Numbered from the stretch's first letter, positions 25,740 to 38,085 are shown. The stretch: 64,000 nt of DNA from Lepeophtheirus salmonis (GCF_016086655.4 NC_052131.2:7299940-7363939); one strand, 5' to 3'. The notes: generated from the letters alone by a model not told the origin. Made by a program: numbers and translations.

Positions 25740-28560
25740 CATTTATTTTACATGCTGAGGGAACATAATTTATGCACTACATAATGTCCTATAACACAGC
25801 ATCATTAAAATTCAATAAAGAGCACTCTACAGAAGGAATATACACTCTTTTGGATATATTTCACTTTTTTATACAAAAAATATCATTTAACTTTAATGAA
25901 CTGAATGAAAATGAATTCCAGGTATTCGAAAATAGAAATAAGTTCGTCTATCATAATGTTTTTCGAGGAATAGACAATTTATGTTTTAAATAACTTTGTT
26001 TATAAATAATAAAGAAAAACTGGGTATAATAACAACAAATGCAATATAATTTCTATATACAAAGTATTACTAAACGTTTATAAACCAAATATTAAAAAAA
26101 ACCAAAAAAAACCATATAATTATATTTTAGTGTTCAAGTCAGCAAAATACAAAAAATTGCCACAAAATGAAAACTTTTTATAGATTCTCCACATATGTGA
26201 ATTTTGTTTGTTAAAAATTATTTTCAATATACAAAACCAAATTCATTTTCCCAAGATATTAAATATTTTTTCGTTGTAACAGTAAGTTAGAGCAATAACT
26301 CAATTAATTCTAATGTTCATCAATGTAATATAATAAAATAATGCTTATACTTTATTAAACAAAAGTAAGCAACAAATATGTAAGACTTTTAATTGTATAG
26401 ATCCAACTTATTTGAATATCAAATATATACAAAAATTTACACAAACAAGTTGAATGATAAAAAAGGAAGTTGAAATTTTAGCACAATCAAATTCTTTAAT
26501 AACAATTGAGTTTCCATTCGGAAAAAAATTAAAAATTTAAAGTGATATTTTTTTACTTCGTTTTGTCTCAAAATAATAACATTGCACTAATTATAAATTA
26601 TTTGTTAAATTATATGTAACAATGATTATGAACCAAATGACCACATAGCCAAATTGATATTTTGCCGAATGGCCGCTTCACTGAACACTTTACTGAAAAA
26701 AATAATAAATATATTTCATTATGATTCATCCTGCAATACTATATAATTATAATTCCCATTAGTTTTACTCCTATTTTACTCTATTCTTGTTGAACTATGC
26801 CCAACGAAATGCTATTTATTTATTTATTAAAATCGCATTATTTCAACGTTTGGCTCAAATTGCTATTGGAATCGTTACAAACCAAAATTATGATAACTGA
26901 TGAATTAATAAATAAATTAGAACGATAATTTTTTAAAGAAAATTACATAATTAATTATTACTTAAGGAAAACTTAATTAATGCAATAACTACAATAAACA
27001 AACTATTTAAAATATAAATTTGAAATAGGATTAACATGAATGGGAAAGAACATCAAATACATTTTTTTTTTTTTGTGACAAAGTGGTCAACAAGATATTT
27101 GGTTGGTAAAATAGCATTTGGCAGAGTGTCCGTGCACACAAATATCGATTAAAGACTATTTTAAGTAATTTTTAATAAATTTCAATCACGATGTTGTTCA
27201 ATTTATTAATATAAAGGAGAAAACTGTTTCCTTACATTTTAAGATGGTTTCAAAAAGTGATAAATGTTTAATTGGTATTAAAAATGCTCAAGAGTTGATA
27301 CTCAATAAAACTCCAGAGTTCTACATTGGAAAATCAAACGCCTTATTTATTGTCATCATGATGTAGAGATAAGCTGGACATAGCTCCAAGTATAAACATA
27401 TATTTAAATTCTCTTGTGAGATACTCAAAAAGGCCTCTGTTTTGTTATCCAATTTAAACACTTACCTCTGAGACTTTAGAACTACGGTTGGTCCTGATGT
27501 TAATCCGTTTCAAGATATGACGACTAATTAAAAGATGAAAATAAATACCTTGATTTACCTGCAAAATTTATACAACTTAGTCTTCAGGTATTAATGGGGA
27601 CCTCCGACCATGGGACCTCCAAACCTCCAACTTCCAAATGGGACCTGCAATATATATTGCTTTAATATTCAGAGGAAAATTAATTGAATTGTTTAAATCT
27701 ACCGATTAATATTATTTTGAATATGAAGCATATTCAAACTTTTTTTAAGCCCCTTACGTATAAATTATTACTCAAAAACTGTGGAAGAGCTCAAATTCCC
27801 CCAGAATATTATTGTAATCCGTATTCAACGTAAGCTAAACAACTTATTTTATTAAAATTCCTTAATAAATTTTAAAAATTAAATTGACAAAACATCCATC
27901 AAAATCTGACTTTCTTAAAGACCATTTAAAAAAAAATTCAAATATAAGGTTTGTTCTATAACTTCAGCTTAGATGTAAAATACTTGAAGAAATATGAAAA
28001 AGATTTTAAGTTCTAAGTAACGATTTTACTCAATCGTTGGAATTATCAATTATGGAAAACTAATAATGATATTCAACAAAACTTATCACCAACAGGTTTG
28101 TCAAAACTTCAAAATAGTAACCAAAATAACTTGATTAAGCTGATTGGAAATATTATTCACCTTGTTCCAATTTGAAATCATCAAGTTCAGAATAGGAGTA
28201 CGATGTAGACAGAAGATAATTTCATATTTATCAATGGATAAATTTCTCTTGGTATACTTGCAGAATAACAGATTGAATCAGAATTGCTTGTTCAGCAAAA
28301 TCTATGGTGATATTTAAATAAGGAAGGTACACAATGTATTTTAAAGATTGCCCATTTTTGTATGACATTGCTTCAGCCGTTTTATACACAATCGAAAGAA
28401 AAAATATTATTAAAAATGATGGATATCAAATATCAAAAATACCCACGTCTGTCTTGGTAGTTTTCACCATATCAACGAAATGATTCCTAATTTCACCACA
28501 AAATCCTCCACAAAACTGTTACCTAACTATGAAGGTCATCGCTACACCAATAAAAGAGCG
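25740..28560. other. AT-rich spacer with a possible small inverted-repeat element
   Basis: GCCAAATTGATATTTTGCCG near 26648 resembles the reverse of the sequence near 27100-27123 (GCCAAATGCTATTTTACC), which could be the ends of a ~490-bp MITE-like element. At 27594-27650 there are three partial copies of GGGACCTCC/GGGACCTGC. No gene is recognisable. Confidence 0.35.
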
Positions 28561-28568
28561 GTAATTTA

Positions 28569-29280
28569 TCGGTAGTTGCATAAATACGCGGACTTATTTT
28601 TATACGCTTATATTTCGAGGTTCCGAGACCGGAAACAAAAATTCTAGAACAAGTAACTCGGTAAATCTTTTGGCTTTGTTTTGTTTTTCTTACTCGCATC
28701 AAACAAAGTCGTTTACGATTAATGACGAGGTCAAACGTCATATGATTGTCACTCTTTTCCACGCCGGTAGGTCCGTCAAGGAGATAATCAAGGACACTCG
28801 ACTATCCAGGACTACTGTGTTCAAGGTACAGAAGCTTATCAAGGAGGGAAAAGATCTGGAAGACCTGCCCATACCTCTGGAATGACTCAGGATTGGCTCA
28901 CTGCCAACAAGCCATTATGGGGAAAAAACATTTAGCCCCCTTAATCACCTGATTTGAATCCCCTTGACTACAGTGTGTGGTGGCAAATTGACAAGAAGGC
29001 CTGTGCTATCCGCTAACCGAATTTGGACTCATTGAAAGCTAGCGTCAATGAGCAATGGGCAGCCATGGAAGACCATTACATCATCAATGTGTGCAAGGCC
29101 TTCCGTGGGCGCTTGGAGGGTGTCATAGGAGCTGATGACGGTTATATTCAGTAATTATATTAAATTTTATACCAGAATAAATTCTCTGTGATATAATTCT
29201 CAAAAAAAATACGTCATACGAATTTTATTACACAATTAATTATTTACGACAAATAGTCCGCGTATTTATGGAACTACCGT
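28569..29280 (+). mobile_element. Internally deleted mariner-type element
   Basis: The left end is CGGTAGTTGCATAAATACGC. The right end read in reverse is CGGTAGTTCCATAAATACGC, and the match continues through GGACT. TA flanks both ends (28567-28568 and 29281-29282). The 712-bp length and a transposase that jumps from the DNA-binding domain to the last third show an internal deletion of roughly 0.6 kb relative to a full element. The LINE at 29390-31140 begins about 100 bp downstream. Confidence 0.9.
28670..29155 (+). pseudogene. Mariner-type transposase, N- and C-terminal parts only
   Basis: The first open part includes VKRHMIVTLFHAGRSVKEII and LSRTTVFKVQKLIKEGK, a helix-turn-helix recognition region. 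The frame then shifts to a C-terminal stretch with TQDWLTANKPLWGKN, two stops around PP, then SPDLNPLDYSVWWQIDKKAC. Here the D of NPLD is the third catalytic acid. The C-terminus is VCKAFRGRLEGVIGADDGYI and a stop. The first and second catalytic acids are deleted. Stops replace residues at three sites, so it is dead. Confidence 0.85.
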
Positions 29281-29389
29281 TATGTCAGTGATGATGCTTC
29301 GAAACAAAACGAATGAAAGGTTAGCTTGAACGATACACTTTTCTAGCCAGTCTCGTTGGGAGAGGTGAAGAAAATGCAAGAGGAAAAAA

Positions 29390-31140
29390 ATGCCTAAAAC
29401 AGGGTTACTGGCTTTATCAGAGGGATCACAAGAAACATTGCTGATGATACCTCAGATCCTTACATGTCAATGTAACTCCCTTCTTGTTAGAGGTAAGGTC
29501 GAACGGACAAAATCTGAAATAACACATAAAGGAAAAGTCCTACTCCTTGATGTGGATCATGCAGCATTTGAAGATCTACAAGGTATCGACTTCACCCTAA
29601 AAGTTGCTTCCGCAGGAAAGGGTCGATTTCAGGATCCTCAGAACGCCACCGTAACTTAAAAAAGTGATTTATCTGTGTTGATAGAGCAAGACCAAAATGG
29701 TGAATTCTATGCTGATAAGTCTAATTAACACACAACAACTACCATTATTTATAAAATTGTAAATGTATGTGTTGATGCTGGCATTAATACAAGTAATTGT
29801 AAATATACTCCAAAGGCCAAAGAAACTCTCAGTATTGCAGAAACTGCTACTGAGGACCATGGAATACCAGATGCACCTCGAGAAGCCCTGCTAGATCAAG
29901 CCGTAGGAGTGAAAGAAACTCGAAAAAATTACAGCAATAACTGAGGGACAACTTAATCTTTTTCTTAAATGAACTCAACAGAGTGATTCTCAGCACTGGC
30001 CACACACCAAGGATCTGCCAAGAAATGAAAGTTGTATTTTTGCCGAAATCGGGTAAAGACGACTACAGCTCAACAAAATCATTTAGACGAATTACCTTCT
30101 CATAACTACATCTTTAAAGGACTCAGAAGAACTGTAGAGTGGAATGTAGAAAAAGTTATCTCTAGACTTTACTTGCAATATGCTTGCACATAGGGTATAT
30201 CAACTGAAACGGCATTGTCACAAGCAACATATTTAATCGAAAAATCCATCTATCAGAAACTGTGCACACTTGCAATTAATTATGACTGCACAGGAGGGTT
30301 TGATTAGATACAATTTCACTTTGAAAAGATAGCATTGACAAAGCTGGGAATACCAGGAAACATCAAATCTTGGTATATGGACCTTCTCAACACATGAACA
30401 GCCACGGCTGAATTAAAAGGTGAACAAATCAACGTCAATCCACGTGTGGTAGTCCTCAAGGGTGAGTTTTATTTCCAATGGTTTGACATATAATTATGGA
30501 TACCCTTTTGACCGTGTTTAAAGAAGGTGCAGCCCAAGTTGTAAGTTATGCAGATGATATTCTTCTATTAATAAGTGGTAAATATCCTAATACCCTTGTC
30601 GATGGTAAGCAGGATATTATAAAATTGGGTTATGGAATGGAGAAAAACAAGTGTTTTCACCTTTAATATATCAAAATCAAGTGCTATGTCTTCTCGAAAG
30701 CAGATAAATAAAGATCTAAGTACTTTCTAAAGTTATCTATTGGATGGAAAAGTTATGAAATATGCAACACAATAGAAGTACATAAGTGTTGTGTTTGATC
30801 AAGGACTCACTTGGATTGAACAACTAAAAGAAAAAGCTGCAAAGTATTTCCGTATATAGAGCATGCCAAATGCAGTCATTGGGTAAAAGTGGGGGTTAAC
30901 CTCAGATAGAGTTATATGGATCTACGAAGCTATGATCAGAGCCATCATCGCCTATGGGTGTTTAAATGGGCACACACGGTTATTGCAAAGAAACGTAGAA
31001 TATGGAAATTAACCACTATTCAGAACATTCTAAGGGTCGACTCCACCCAATCTAAACGAAAGAAAATTTGATTTAACATAGTCTATATGATTTTTAGCTA
31101 TGTCTATGGCCCAAGCAACGCTGGATAACCATTTAGTAGT
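29390..31140 (+). pseudogene. Degenerate LINE (non-LTR retrotransposon) reverse transcriptase
   Basis: Ordered reverse transcriptase motifs are readable across shifting frames. VVFLPKSGKDDYSSTKSFRR (about 30027) is the N-terminal FxPKPGK…FRPI motif. TETALSQATYLIEKSIY follows near 30200. LGIPGNIKSWYMDLLN is near 30346. VVSYADDILLLISGK from 30538 carries the YADD catalytic box (30547-30558). FNISKSSAM, then ISVVFDQGLTWIEQLKEKAA, then TIQNILRVDSTQSKR resemble the thumb and post-RT region of Jockey/R1/I-type elements. Many stops and frameshifts are present. The first ~600 bp (including the 89-codon frame at 29390) may be upstream ORF2 sequence, but I do not recognise it. Neither a poly(A) tail nor a 3' end is visible before the mariner end at 31145. 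Confidence 0.8.
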
Positions 31141-31144
31141 TATA

Positions 31145-31775
31145 ACACATTGGGCAATAAGTCCCAGGCCTAACTACCAGATGGTGCCACTAACAAAATA
31201 ATTTTCGGAAGTACAAAAGTTCAAAAGGTTACTGCCAAACTTTCATGACGTTAGGTTTATTATTTATCAAGTTACAGGGCTTTAAGTGACGCTATTTTTG
31301 TCTTTCTTAAAAACGATGGATTCAAAACAATTTCCTGTATTGATTCATCATGGCTTTTTGGTGGGGAAAAACACGTTTCAAGACCAAGCTTGGCTTGAAA
31401 ATATTATTTGTAACCCGCCTTTTCCAAAACAACTATCAAGCGATGGTTTGCCGATTTCAACCGTGGTCGTAGGGACAATGCTGAACACCCTGGTCGGCCA
31501 AATGAGGCGGTTATTCTGGATAACATTGAAAAACCCTGAAAATCATCATGGACATTCGCGAAGTGAAGTTGCAAGAGATAGCTGACACTCTGAAGTTATC
31601 AAAAGATAGTGTTTACACCATCATGAACGAATATTTGGGTATGAAAAATCTGTTTTCCAAATGGGTGCCGCGTTTGCTCACACCCGAACAAAAACAATAT
31701 CGAGAAGATGATTCAAATAGCTGTTTTGAGATGTTCACGTGAAATTAGAAGGAGTTTTTGAGGAGTGGGAAATGT
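31145..31775 (+). mobile_element. 3'-truncated mariner element (irritans-like end)
   Basis: The left end includes ATTGGGCAATAAGTCCCAGG, which resembles the canonical terminal repeat of irritans-type mariners (TTGG…ATAAGTCCC). It is preceded by TA (31143-31144) and sits against degenerate LINE sequence. The transposase N-terminal half follows. No matching right end is present downstream, so the element is cut off near 31775. Confidence 0.75.
31319..31775 (+). pseudogene. Mariner transposase, N-terminal DNA-binding half
   Basis: The start reads MDSKQFPVLIHHGFLVGKNT, a typical mariner N-terminus. After frameshifts, KRWFADFNRGRRDNAEHPGR and then LQEIADTLKLSKDSVYTIMN give the two helix-turn-helix units of the paired-like DNA-binding domain. 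LGMKNLFSKWVPRLLTPEQK follows, the linker ahead of the catalytic domain. The frame breaks with stops at about 31741 and 31747 (before KEFLR) and ends before the first catalytic D. The whole DDD domain is missing. Confidence 0.85.
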
Positions 31776-31779
31776 GAAA

Positions 31780-32310
31780 TTGCATCAATACTCGAACTAC
31801 AGAATATATATGGTTCCTTTTTTTTTCATCTGACAGTAAACATATTTGGTATGCTAAATCAATATTTCCAATATGTAAAAAATATTTGTTTATATATTGG
31901 CATTCCCCATTTTTGATTAATGTGACAGTGGGCAAAAACATGCATATTTCTTAAGTTTATATGAAGGTAAATAATAAAATATATAGGAAAGATATGGCAA
32001 TATTACAGAAATATACATACTCATGTATATCCTTGATGTATATTTACATAGTTGGAAATACATATCATATATTGAAATGCATTTGAAAGGTTAAATAAAA
32101 AAATTGCTTTATTTCTCCAGATCGATTTCATAAACTGTATAAATTACAATCACTTTTTTGGTGTATGAAAATAAAGTCTTAAAGTTCGCTGAGAAAAAAA
32201 GTCAACAAAATATTTTTTTTTAGTCCGATTAAGTCAAATGTACACTAATGATTTGGTATCTGCTAATACCTTTTGTTTATTTCATTAAGAATTATATTTT
32301 CTGAGGTGAG
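31780..32310. other. AT-rich spacer between mariner and Transib-like remnants
   Basis: I see no recognisable feature. It could include the 3' end of the Transib-like element on the minus strand, but no terminal repeat is visible. Confidence 0.45.
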
Positions 32311-32311
32311 A

Positions 32312-33709
32312 TATAAAGGGGGCACTGCCTATTAGAAGATGCCGAATCTGATCGGTTAGGGTGTTAATTCTTGATGATTTTCTAATGTGATTAAGTCTGG
32401 CACTTTTAATTTGTTTATTTTATGCTTCTCCAGCTTCTTCAGAGTATTGCCAAATTGAAAAAACAAGAGTTTCAATTACCTGATTTCCATTAATCAAGAC
32501 TTTATGGATAGAGAGAGGTATCAACTATGTAGATTGGCATACGTTTCGGCAGTTTTGATAGTGTAGTCATGATATTTATCCACATTACAGTATTTCAATG
32601 AATTTAAGGTCAATTAAAGTAATTTTAGCAAACTTTGAGTAATTTTGGAAGGCTCTTCGTGCAGTGTTACTATCATTTATAGTTCCCTTTCCCACTCTAG
32701 GTTGATCTACAATTAAGTTTAATTGTTTTTTTAAATCTTCTTGAATTATTTTTTTTCTCTAAGCAACACAATATTTTTCTTTCTTTGTCCTTGCACTCCA
32801 CTTTTTATTTCCATTTTATATCTTAGATGGAGAATAAATTCGAAAAATGGAATCCAACAATACAGGACAGAATTCCCAAACTTCATTACTTCAATATTTG
32901 TTAATTTCTGTATTACTTTATCAAGATGACGTAGGGTATTAATTACCTCTCCACTTAACATAGTAATTGTAAGATTATGTTTGATTTTGAATGTGATCTC
33001 CTTCCCTTCGCAAATAAAGGTATTTTAAGTAAAGTCTACTTATACTTTCTAAATCAGTAGTTAATTTGTTGTATACCCGTCTACCAAGCTTTAGTGTTTC
33101 ATTTGAATATTGTAAGCATATAGGCCTGTAATAAAATTTCCTTGATAGGACAGGATTTTACCCCACTATATTATTTTCAATGTTCAATTGAAGTTGTACA
33201 AGACATGTACTAAAAATACATTTAAGTCAAATTTTTGTTTCTATATCTTTTGGCCCAATGCTCCATCAAATCCTCATGTTGAATATAATCGACCACATAT
33301 TATATTGTTTTCATGTGATCAAGTTAAGTCAGTATTTGTATTAATAAGACATTCTTATTCTTGTAGAAGAATAAGTTAACATACTCTTAAGGGAACATTC
33401 TGCTTTAATTTCACTAACTACAATTATATCAGGACAACAATCATTTCTGGCTTGTGCTATTTTATTCAATGAAGGCAAAATATTCACATTCTGTACTCTT
33501 AGTGAGTCCCTTAATATCCTAAATGCATTTTGCGTCCAACCCATTAACATTGATACAGCTAAAGCATCATTAACATTATGTGTAATTGGAGAATCAAATG
33601 TCATTGCTCGTTTAATTTTTGTTGATCTTGTTGGAGATGCAATAGACTGTTTCATAATTAAGTCAATTTTTTTTAGTAGGGTAACTTCGGCAAAACAGAC
33701 AGAAGCCAT
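32312..33709 (-). pseudogene. Degenerate Transib/RAG1-like transposase
   Basis: Read on the minus strand from 33709, the first frame holds DALAVSMLMGWTQNAFRILR and CSLKSMLTYSSTRIRM. After a stop comes GFDGALGQKI (D codon within 33262-33273), like the CDG motif with the first catalytic Asp of RAG1. Next are RPICLQYSNETLKLGR (near 33080-33127) and VLYCWIPFFEFILHLRYKM inside 32746-32961. After another decayed stretch come IHKVLINGNQVIETLVF and YSEEAGEA, a stop, NKQIKSARLNHIRKSSR and LLIGSAPF (32312-32515). The SEEAxEAxNK…RK-SR block matches the RAG1 region with the third catalytic Glu in order and spacing. Stops and frameshifts make it a pseudogene. No acidic residue is evident at the second catalytic position. 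I recall similar frames as an abundant arthropod repeat family; the Transib/RAG1 assignment is my inference. Confidence 0.6.
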
Positions 33710-33809
33710 GAAAACAATATGTCTGAGAAGGAGCTTTTTAAACCAAAAATTGGCATGTCATCCCATTGTAAAAAAGGACGCCCTTTATATCCTTATCTTC
33801 AAAATTAAC

Positions 33810-34750
33810 ATGGCCTCCAAGGTTTCTAATAATTGTTAAAATTACATTTACATTCTATTATTCACAATAACATGTTTCCAATCTGTCATAGTGACGACTA
33901 TATTCATTATAAAATCGTTTCACATTCTTTCCAAATCACAGTAATTTATTTTAGTTTTTTTCTCTAATGTTAGCATTAATCAAATTGATATCTACAACTA
34001 TTATTAGATTTTAATATATCATTAAATATTATTGATTGTAAATTATTGATATTTATATCATATTTCTTTACTATAATCAATAAGAGAAGTGCAGTAAGTT
34101 TAATTCCCATGATTGTGAGATTTATTTATTATTTATAATTACACACTTAGATAAATTATAATGAAGGTCTATCCAGTAATCACAATAATAAATCATTACT
34201 TTCAGTGTGATGTAGCAAACGTTCACGCTCGTGTTGATTGATTAGCTGGTGAAGAAAAATATGTTCAATCTTGTAGGATACCAAGCTAAATCGTTATTTC
34301 AGAAAAGTGCACAAATATGCGTAGGTTTTTTTAGTGTTATACTTTTCATTGATTTATCTAACTAATTTCATTGAGATTTTCTATAAATACTTGTTTTTTA
34401 TACTAAAACACTAGGTATATAAATAATCTTATTTATTAAAATAGTAAAATTTCCAAAATACAAAAAAAATAAAATTATATTCTATATAAATATAAAAAAC
34501 TTACGAAAACTTACTATAAATATTTACATTTTTCAAATGCATCGATTTTTTATTCAAAATTGTGTACGAAGCTTCAAACTTTAACTCGACTATAGTATAT
34601 TATTGTTATATTCTCATACTTCAATATGCTTGTAAATTAGGTAATAAAAACCATATTGCTGTTCATTAAATTGTTTGCTAAGACAAAATGATGTTAATAA
34701 TGCTGAAAAATTAAAGTAAGTTGTATTTTATTGTTCCTGTGTGCAAGTGA
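33810..34750. other. AT-rich spacer
   Basis: No coding signal is recognisable. The flank at 33764-33771 reads TACAATGG on the minus strand, one base from the CACAATGG-like end I recall for Transib elements. This is weak. Confidence 0.4.
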
Positions 34751-34754
34751 CAAA

Positions 34755-35105
34755 TTGGGGAAAAAATGCCATAGGAAAAAGTAAGGTCGCCCAGATCTGA
34801 GATGAGTGTGGCTAAATTACTCGGTGGAATTTCGAAGAAGATGGGTGCCGAGGAACTTGGGGATAGTTTGAGGTCTGTTGAGAGATGGTGATCAACTCAT
34901 GAGCGTGGTGAGAGTCAAGAAGACAAACCAATTCTCAGTCATCCTTCTTCAATCTCGCCAATTGCAAAAAAAGACCATGGGTAGACTGCAGCAAGAGGAC
35001 CAACATTGAATGCTATCAGAATGAGATTCTGGAAAAGTGTGCTCTACCTGCACTCATTTGCACCACCTCTAAGGGAACAATTATCACCTACAAAATTGAA
35101 ATATT
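34755..35105 (+). pseudogene. Tc1/mariner-type transposase N-terminal fragment
   Basis: One frame, with stops, reads KKSGRPRSEMSVAKLLGGIS, then SLRSVERW, a stop, then ESQEDKPILSHPSSISPIAK. A shifted frame then gives ILEKCALPALICTTSKGTII. The GRPR-type hook, the S-x-x-S-V-x-R-W helix and the repeated PxxxHPSxxSPIAK segment fit the N-terminal DNA-binding region of an IS630/Tc1/mariner transposase. No catalytic motif or terminal repeat was found. It is GC-richer than its surroundings. Confidence 0.5.
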
Positions 35106-35109
35106 TTAG

Positions 35110-37795
35110 CATATTATAAATTCATACACCGCAATCCCTTCCCCTCAGTCAATCCTGGTTTTACTCAAATCTGAGCAGTTTTTTTGGCTTCCAACAACGA
35201 CCTATGTCCCTTGTAATTGACGTAATATCAAAAAATCAAACGTATAACAGTAAGACTTTTTGACACTGCATAATTGTATGCAGTGTAGATTTATAAGAAC
35301 TAATTTAACAAAAAAAAACAATTATTTAGTTAACACATAAAGAGTAAGGCTAAAGTCAATCATTTAAATAAACTTCAACTCTGTTATTAAATTACTTTTC
35401 AATCTTCACGCCACTTTATTAATAATTGATAACATATTGCCACCCTTTTTTTTACATATCCAATCCCATATTGTATGTAAATTTCCATTTCTAGACAAAC
35501 TGGTATGGAACTCAGATTCATTTATTTCAGAAGAAAAATATTTCCCAAAAGTGATGTCCACTAACCTACGCTGGTCCATCTTAAAGCCATTTCATTATTT
35601 TATGCAACATTTAAAATACATTACTTACTTATAATGCATAAAATTTTAAATATTGAAAAACGTGAGACCAGGATCGAAAGAGTGGCACAAGTTTTCCCGC
35701 GGAGGCTACAGATTTACAAAATTATATATCAGACTTGCTTTCGATTTGACCGCCCTAGTCAATTTTTTTATATTGGAGACTTAAATAAACTATACGAATT
35801 TTTATTTATTTTCCCTGTAATTTGGTGCCCTATAAAATATTCATTGCAGAGGGGCACTAGACCTTTTTTCTCTCCCTTGCACTCCACCACTGGATTGATT
35901 ATCCTTCTGAATACTTTATTTTACTTAAGACTCCCAAAAATATCTGTACTTATTAGTGCGGTTATGTCATATAATGATGGTATGATAATTTTCTGACCTT
36001 AAAGTGACGATGTAAATAACTCTATTCAGTTTTCCTATCTTTGTAACCTGCCCTGTCAGAAACTTCGCCTAAAGAAGTGTGTCGAGTTACAAAGAGACTA
36101 TGTTGAAAATTCTGGAATAAAAATTCAGAACTTTATTCATAAAAGTACTCACATTAACTCACTCAAACGACTATTATATAACAAGGAAATAACTAAACTT
36201 CGGTAATTAACTCTCAAAAATTATAGATAGATGTGATTAGCTTTATTATTCGAGTGCTGACCTTTTCAGGTTGAGGTCAAAAACTTTTTAGAACACCCTC
36301 TTACATATGAGAGATCACTGTCTCAGACTTCTTTAATATATTTAAAAAGATCCATTGAATGATTAGTTTTTAAAAAATAAATATGAGAGATCAAGAAATA
36401 TTCTATATTTTAATGAGAAACAAAGAGAGGTTTTACCCTCCATCCTCCATCTCATTCATTAAAATTCTTTCGTCTAATCCTCTATATTTGAATTTTTGTA
36501 ATCAACGATTTTCTAAGGCTAATTTTTGTGACATCTGAGATGAAAAATATATTCTGACTTTCTGGTGACAGTGATTACTACAAAATTATCTTACTTTCAA
36601 CAGCAATTACTATACGTCTAGAGATCAATGATAGGCGAGGTCAGAAGTCACTATCCCAGTCCTTAATGTGATCTGCTCAATAAAGGATCCTTCCATTAGA
36701 GAAAATGATATCTACCTTACTCCAATTAATTTCTGGTTGATCGTATTAAGACTATGTAAACGTAATTCAATGCTCCCAGGGATGCCGAATTGATTTCATT
36801 ATAAGCCAATTGATGATGTATAGTTCAGCCTGTATTCCACAAAAATGCTCCTCTGTACGACCTTTCGAATTCCTTGATTCCTTGAACAAGTTGAAGTCAT
36901 CAAAAGAATAATCAATAAAGACATTTATTTTAATTCTTGAGTACATTCATTATACGACTATTATTATTCAATTTTCTCTTTCATTTAAATACTATTCTTC
37001 TAATAGAAAAAAGAAAGAGAACAAAGGATGTACATTGTTATCTAAGAATATATATATATATCTTTTATACTCAACTTTTTATTAAAACAACTTATGGAGC
37101 AGTACATCTCTATTAAATAAATATAAAGATTATTACAACAAGATTTCTTCCAGAATATACTCGTATATGGGTCACAGAAGAAATCAATAACTATTTTCGT
37201 CAAACTTGAGAGTGGATTAAAAATGTAATTTTCGACAAGTCGTCAATTTCCATCAACCACTTATTTTTACTAATCCTTTGCTTGTCACATAAATTGGACT
37301 TAAAGTATCCAAAATTGATCATAACAATAAAAGAATGATAAATTGACAGATTTAATTTGAAAGACCATATGTGGACAAACAATAAGTCTATTAATTAAAA
37401 TAAAGAATTATAGACAAAATCAAACAAATAGGAATATAAGATATATAATTAGCTCAAATATGTGTATAAATTATGAAGAAAGTAAAAAATTGGATTTTTT
37501 CAATTTCTTGAGTTTTGTTCAAAATTATTTTTATGTTAACACACAACATACTTTCAAAATGTGTATATAATGTAAATATTTGTATTTTTTAAATCGATAA
37601 TTGAGGTGAAAACAAAAACAAAAAAACAAGCAATTGATTTCAATATTGTTTGCCTTTTGAAGAAAAAAAATTATTCAACAATATTCACTTTGACTCAATT
37701 TAATTAAAACCTAGCAAGTTTCTTCTGTATATATTTTTATTCCATGCCAAGTTAATTAATTTACAAGACAAAGAAAAAGGATTTAAATTATTATT
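35110..37795. other. Spacer with one unrecognised open frame
   Basis: The longest frame (35634-35996, 120 codons, plus strand) starts MHKILNIEKRETRIERVAQV and becomes hydrophobic. I recognise no domain. It lacks an obvious composition bias and could be chance or part of a repeat. At 36257-36279 an inverted pair TGACC…AGGTCA is separated by 12 bases. TA runs occur near 37047-37060. Confidence 0.4.
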
Positions 37796-37799
37796 TATA

Positions 37800-38085
37800 C
37801 AGGGTGGTCCTGAACTAGAGACCCCTCAATAAAATTAATTATTCTAAGATTATAGTTTGTATTAAAATAAATATTTAGACTTTTTTCATGTTATATATTG
37901 TCCTATGTACAATTGACAATAATATTATTGAGTTGCCTTGAACAACTAGACAAAGACGCCTCGTCACTGACAAGCAGCTAAAACTCACTACTTTTTTTGG
38001 CTTTTTTGCTTGTGCAGACTCTCCATCTTCCATTAAGGAGTCCTTGCTGAGTGTTGAATCGGTATTGGACTCCCATATTCACTGC
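37800..38085 (-). mobile_element. Mariner/Tc1 remnant: one terminal repeat plus transposase C-terminus
   Basis: The end CAGGGTGGTCCTGAACTAGA (from 37800, preceded by TA) matches the left end at 14414. On the minus strand, ESNTDSTLSKDSLMEDGESA and later FSCLSVTRRLCLVVQGNSII give the last part of a transposase running toward this end, the correct polarity. The sequence upstream of ESNTD does not continue the transposase, so the element is truncated near 38085. Confidence 0.65.

Noticed and set aside
35634..35996. 120-codon open frame as a host gene
   Set aside because: It has no recognisable motif, no support from flanking structure and composition like the AT-rich background; kept only as a note.
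36257..36279. TGACC…AGGTCA inverted pair as a nuclear receptor element
   Set aside because: The spacing is atypical and no gene is nearby; short words like this are expected by chance in 64 kb.
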